Assembly: GCA_006384855.1 (NCBI GenBank)
Contig: VCJN01002462.1
Location: forward strand, 1-64,000
Direction of reading: 5' to 3'
Origin: Tetraselmis striata
Taxonomy: Eukaryota > Chlorophyta > Chlorodendrophyceae > Chlorodendrales > Chlorodendraceae
DNA: 64,000 nt
In this document: piece by piece, positions 59,685-64,000 of the stretch
Layout: each line of letters begins with the position of its first letter
Numbering within the stretch: position 1 is the first letter of the stretch
Notes under the pieces: generated by a model
Seen by the model: only the letters and a program-made list of their open reading frames with translations
The model's database searches: none
Told to the model about the DNA's origin: nothing
Translations under genes and position numbers: made by a program

Positions 59685-60650
59685 TGTCGCGGCGATGGCA
59701 ATGGCATTAGCGATGGATGCGGTGATGGCAATGCTGATGGCGACTGCGATGGCCATGTCGACAGCGATGGCGCTGGCGATGGCGATGGTGACAGCGTTGA
59801 CGATGGCGATGGCGATGGCGATGACGATGGGGACAGCGATGGCGACGGCGATGGCGATGGCGATGGATGTCACACAGCCATGGCGATGGCGACAGCGATG
59901 GCAATGGTGACGGCGACAACAATGGCGATGGCGATAGCGGTGGAGACAGCGATGGCGATGGCGATGGAGTTGTGGTAGCGATGGCGATGGCGATGATGGT
60001 AGGCACAGCGATGGCGATGGCAACGGCGATGGCGATGGTGGCAGCAATGGCCACGTCGACAGCGATGGCGGTGGCGACAGCGATGACGATGACGATGGCG
60101 ATGGAGACAGCGTTGGCGACGGCGGTGGAGGCAGCGATGGCGATGGCGATGGAGCGTTGGAGACAGTGATGTCGATGGGGGTTGATCCAGCGATGGCGAT
60201 GGCGATGGCGATGGCGACAACAATGGCGATGGCGATGGCGATGGCGGTGGAGACAGCGATGGCAGCGATGGCGATGGCGATGGCGACAACAATGGCGATG
60301 GCGGTGGAGACAGCGATGGCGATGGCTATGGCGATGACAATGGTGACAGCGATGGCCATGTCGACAGCGATGGTGATGGCGACAGCGATGGCGATGGCGA
60401 CAGCGATGACGATGACGATGGAATTGGAGACAGCGATGGCGACGGCGAGGGAAATGGCGATGGGTTCAGCGGTTGATGCAGCGATGGCGATAGCGATGGC
60501 TATGGCGACGGCGATGGTGACGGCGACAATGGCGATGCGATGGCGGTGGAGACAGCGATGGCAATGCTGGTGCCAGCGATGGCGATGGCGATGGCGATCG
60601 CGACAGCGATCGCGGTGGATGCAGCGATTGCTGCAGCAATGCGCGACTGC
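59685..60650. repeat. GATGGC hexanucleotide satellite, about 0.97 kb
   Basis: Imperfect GATGGC/GACAGC/GGTGGA hexamers fill the interval. Because the unit is six bases, all frames stay open, including a 410-codon minus frame of Ala/Ile/His repeats. I regard these frames as non-genic. Longer internal periods (GACAGCGATGGC blocks) suggest repeated slippage and duplication. Confidence 0.95.
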
Positions 60651-60674
60651 GGTTCCAGATGCTACCGACATGTG

Positions 60675-60955
60675 ATTTATAGTAAGGGAAAGTTCGCCCC
60701 GGGTCATCGGCCGAAGCTGCCCCAGCACTTATTGACCTCGTGCGCCAACTGCAGCCGGCACGGCGCAGACTGATCGTCGGTCTGCATAGCCATAGATCGT
60801 TGCCTGATTCGAACCCCAAAGGACAAATGCATCGACCGGGTAAACCCGGAACACGGGCCCGGACGATAAGGCCTTGAAACGACAGTGCCGGGATTCGATC
60901 CAGGGACCAGGGACCTCCTGAGAAGGAGAATGCCGCCCCACCGAGCGGACAGACA
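60675..60955 (-). mobile_element. tRNA-derived SINE, copy 2
   Basis: Read on minus from about 60955: a tRNA-like head with TCCGCTCGGTGGGGCGG, a hairpin around CTCCTTCTCAGGAG and a B-box-like GGATCGAATCCC. The body follows, shared with copy 1 (8.2 kb): TTTACCCGGTCGATGCATTT, GGGGTTCGAATCAGGCAA, TTGGCGCACGAGGTCAA and AGCTTCGGCCGATG. It ends against the GATGGC satellite. Confidence 0.75.
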
Positions 60956-61849
60956 ACGTTGACTTATGTCATACCTGTATATCTATATCTATGCCGGGAA
61001 ATCGGGGAACCCTGCTAACTACGGGAGCCGCGGTCACATCACTAAGTACGCGGGAAATGCCGACCCTGCTATCAAACTACTATGTAGAGCTGCTGCCGTA
61101 AGTACTAAGACAGCTGCCTGATTCGCTCAGGGATAAAGTCGTATAGGAAATTTCAAACTTCAATAAATGTCTGTCACGACCAGCGACCCGTACTCGCTTC
61201 CCCCGTGCGCCGCCCCTAATCCCCGCCCCGACTCAGCCCGCGCAGCCTTAGCATCCCAGTCAGCGGGTCATGTGTGCAGCCGGACGTAGCTGACCGGCGT
61301 GAGGTCAGGCGGAGACCAACCACAGATAAGCGGGTTGGCTAGGCGGGGCGGGGCGGGGCGATCCCACAGCCAACCCGCCCACTGCCGGACTATAGCTACG
61401 CGGGGCGATTTATACGATTTAAAAGTTTAAAACCGCCGCCGTACGACGCTGCTGTGGGAAAGCATGGCCAGCGCGTGCGCCACGCCACGGCATCGCAGCA
61501 CGCAAGCAACTCGCAACAGCACACTATCAGCACGTCACCAGAACGATCACTTTCAATCTTTCCTGTATTGCCAACCCCATCACACTTTAAGGCGACCAAT
61601 ACCCGTGTGTGGACTGAAGGACGCGAAAGCGGCAACTGCATTGCTCTCTTCCGGAGGCTTCATCGTGAGGCTTCAACGAACCTTCTCTCCCCGCGATTGG
61701 CGTTAGGTTTCCGACCCCCCCCCCCCCCCCCCTACCAACACACACACCCTATCTACACCCGCAACTCCCCCGATTTCATTTTAGCCACCAGCGAGGCCCA
61801 AGCTGCACGGATTACTTACAACTCTCTCCCACACCGAAGTTCCGACGAT
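60956..61849. promoter_or_regulatory. Upstream region of the FAD protein gene
   Basis: Contains a GGGGC array at 61341-61360 flanked by a perfect 11-bp inverted repeat (GCGGGTTGGCT at 61330-61340; AGCCAACCCGC at 61368-61378), an AT-rich TTTAAAAGTTTAAAA near 61417-61432 that could act as a TATA-like element, and an 18-nt C tract at 61715-61732. A CAG-like splice acceptor (TTTTAG, about 61782) follows the tract, so a 5'-UTR intron is possible. Confidence 0.45.
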
Positions 61850-63659
61850 ATGACTGCGGGTCCGAGCGGCGCCGCGCTGCGCATCGGAATCGTCGGCGCC
61901 GGCGTCTCCGGGCTTTCGGCCGCGCGCGTGATCGCCGAGGCGTTCCCGCCTCCCGCCGCGGCGCTGACCGTCTTCGAGTGGGGGCGCGGCCCGGGTGGCC
62001 GCACAGCGCGGCGCCGAGCTACCGCCGGCGACTTGTCGCTGGGGTTTGAGCACGCCGCCCCGTTCTTCGACCTGGCGCCCGGCGACGAGTGCCCAGCCGC
62101 GGAGCAGCTGGTGAGGGCGACACTTCCAACGCAACCAAGAAAATTCAGGGTCGATCTTAGTGAATGCTTATGACGAATGTTTTCAGAGGCGCATGCTGTG
62201 TCATTGACCGGCTGTTTGGCTGATCAGGTTGGCGACTGGGCGTCGGCGGGATGGGCCAAGCAGTGGCAGGGCGACTTCCTTGCGCTCAATTGGGCAGATG
62301 CCAATGCCGCGGCAGAGAGGCAATCGCTGCAGTCGGCGCGGTGGGTGGGGTACCCGGCTTCCAACAGCCTGTGCAAGGGCCTTGCCGGCGCGCTCGATGA
62401 TAGCGCGGAGCTGCTGTATGGACAGCACGTGCTGTCGGCGCAGCGGGATGGCGGCGCCTGGGCGGTCGAGGCGTCCGCACGCGAGGACGGATCCGTCAGG
62501 ACGCACACGTTTGACCTGCTTCTCCTCAGCGACAAGCTGCTGCTGCAGGACAACAAGTATGGCGTGCTGCCGGCGGACTATGCTGGCCCGCTGGAGGCCG
62601 CCAAGCCGGTGCGCTCCAGCTGCGTGGCGGTGCTGATGGCCGCCTTTCCGGCCGGGTCGCTGCCGCCCTTTGATGTCCTGGAGCTGGCGGGCCATCCCGT
62701 GCTGTCCCACCTCGTGCGCGACAGCGGCAAGCCTGGGCGGGACAGCGCCGCCGATGTGCTGGTGGCGCACTCCACGGCGGCCTACGCGGAGGGGCGCCTC
62801 AAGGAGGACTGGTTCGACGACCAGGACGCCGCGCAGGCGGAGCTACTGGCCGCCCTGCGGGAGCTTCTGGAGGACGGCCGCCTGGGGGGCGGCGGCGCCG
62901 CGCTGCCGGAGCCCCTCTTCGCGCAGGCGCACATGTGGGACTGCGCCCAGCCGCTGCCGGAGCAGCTACTGGGCGCGTCGCGCAGCCAGCCATGCCTGTG
63001 GGACGCGGCGCAGCGCATCGGCGCGTGCGGCGACTTTTGCAGCGGCGGCGGCGGCGTGGTCGGCGCTGGGCTCAGCGGGGCGGCGCTGGGCACTGCGGCG
63101 GTCGAGGCGCTGGCGGCGCTGGGCGGGGAGCGCACCGACTTTGCGGGCAACTGGGTGCGCAACAACGCAAAGTGCTCCGGCATGGATGCCTACCTGGCTG
63201 CGCATGGGCACTCGGACGAGAAGGCTGCGGCGGCGATGGCGCGGGAGTACCGGCAGGAGTGGGCTCGGCGCGGGGCGGACCCGCTGGTGTGGACAGTGGC
63301 CACCGAGGCGCGCGGCGGCGGCCCCGGCGCCACCGCCATCTCGCGCAGCATCGAGTATCCGCTGGGGGAGTGGGAGGAGCCCTTCCAGGGGCGCTCCACC
63401 CTCTTTGGCGACAAGCCCGGCGTGGCAGTGCGCCGCACGGCATGGGCCCCGCACGCGGGCTCCGCCACCGGCGTTGCGCATGTTACGACCTCCCAGACGC
63501 CTGTCGGCCGGGAGGAGACCCGCCGCTGGCTGGAAGTGGGCCCCCCCCCCCCCCCCCCCCCTCCCCCACCACCATTCTCTGTCTCCGCGCATGTGTCCTC
63601 CCCCTTTCACTTCACAGATGTGCACCGGAATCCTTCGCAGTTGCATTGATTTGCCGTAG
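61850..63659 (+). CDS. Renalase-like FAD-dependent oxidoreductase
   Basis: Exons 61850-62110, 62228-63535 and 63618-63659, GT-AG and in phase, give 536 aa. Residues ~10-30 hold the Rossmann dinucleotide-binding motif RIGIVGAGVSGLSAARVIAE (G-x-G-x-x-G). FEWGRGPGGRTARRR is the second FAD-contact (GG) motif of the amine-oxidase/renalase group. Near residue 400, IGACGDFCSGGGGVVGAGLSGA is the C-terminal FAD motif, where G-D contacts the flavin. Residues ~430-536 form an extra segment (NNAKCSGMDAYLAAHGHSDE, SIEYPLGEWEEPFQGRST) not usual in renalase; its role is unknown. Substrate is not predictable. The frame is open further upstream, but ATG 61850 places the Rossmann motif at the expected distance. 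Intron 2 starts GTGGGC followed by a C tract. Confidence 0.85.
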
Positions 63660-64000
63660 CACGGCCATAGGAGCTGACCTTACGCCCGGGTGCGGGAGAT
63701 CAATTTATGTCCCGCTGATCATGTGTTCATGATTTATTGCGCGATCCAAATCAAAAATAAAGGACAAGGAGGCTGACGGGTAGCCCGCCGGGTAACACGG
63801 GGCCTTGGCCCTCATAGAGCTGCATGCTACGCTCTACAATTAGTGGGCCTTATGGAGGTTCGTGCAGCCGGGCCATAAGACATCAGGCCGGGGTCGCCCG
63901 GGTTGAGAGGAATTTCAAATTTCAAGTTTACGTGCGGTCCAGGATGACTGATGCCGGTGGTGCGGGTGCTCGCTGCTAGGGGCCGGACGTCATGATCTGC
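63660..64000. other. Right flank, nothing recognised
   Basis: 3' flank of the FAD protein gene. Short AT-rich segments, no gene. Confidence 0.5.

Noticed and set aside
59496..60728. 410-codon minus-strand open frame of Ala/Ile and His/Arg repeats
   Set aside because: It is the GATGGC satellite read in a frame that cannot meet a stop; no non-repetitive domain.
61454..61849. In-frame N-terminal extension of the FAD protein
   Set aside because: Runs through the C tract and promoter-like sequence, and would place the Rossmann motif about 140 residues from the N terminus.

Overview
This window is nuclear DNA from a GC-rich green alga (Chlorophyta-like); I cannot assign a genus. The evidence is genes split by many GT-AG introns, a Whirly single-stranded-DNA-binding protein (a green-lineage family), a plant-style DEK_C plus double-SWIB protein, a eukaryotic importin-9 and a eukaryotic PrimPol. 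There is no bacterial-style gene packing, rRNA or CRISPR array.

Layout. 1-5.2 kb: repeat-rich DNA with long G tracts and a decayed ankyrin-type gene. 5.28-7.10 kb (-): Whirly, 4 exons. 7.2-16.9 kb: gene-poor, with a tRNA-derived SINE, a 54-bp tandem duplication, a long (TG)n tract, decayed reading frames and a fold-back MITE-like element. 16.9-18.0 kb (+): a two-TM membrane protein. 18.7-20.2 kb (-): DEK_C/SWIB protein. 21.6-23.0 kb: a 225/229-bp tandem array. 24.6-32.0 kb: a mobile-element cluster holding a broken non-LTR retrotransposon with RT and a C-terminal nuclease-like domain, a truncated inverted copy of its 3' end, and a separate PD-(D/E)XK nuclease-like ORF. 33.0-41.7 kb (+): a 15-exon, 1,318-aa coiled-coil protein. 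42.0-53.0 kb (-): importin-9, 23 exons, 1,034 aa. 54.1-59.3 kb (+): PrimPol, 15 exons, 545 aa. 59.7-60.65 kb: a GATGGC satellite. 60.7-60.95 kb: a second copy of the SINE, inverted. 61.85-63.66 kb (+): a renalase-like FAD protein.

The exon models of Whirly, the coiled-coil protein, importin-9, PrimPol and the FAD protein were built by hand from GT/AG sites. Each keeps an open frame with correct phase across every junction. The SWIB gene and probably the membrane-protein gene each need a one-base correction, which may reflect indels in this assembly.

The genes are housekeeping: ssDNA binding, chromatin, nuclear import, DNA damage tolerance and redox. Importin-9 and PrimPol are head-to-head about 1.06 kb apart; the coiled-coil gene and importin-9 are tail-to-tail, 372 bp apart. 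The most unusual observations are (i) a short repeat family with eight copies in introns of four genes and none noticed between genes, and (ii) poly-C tracts of 15-31 nt in introns, mostly on the sense strand and often next to splice sites.
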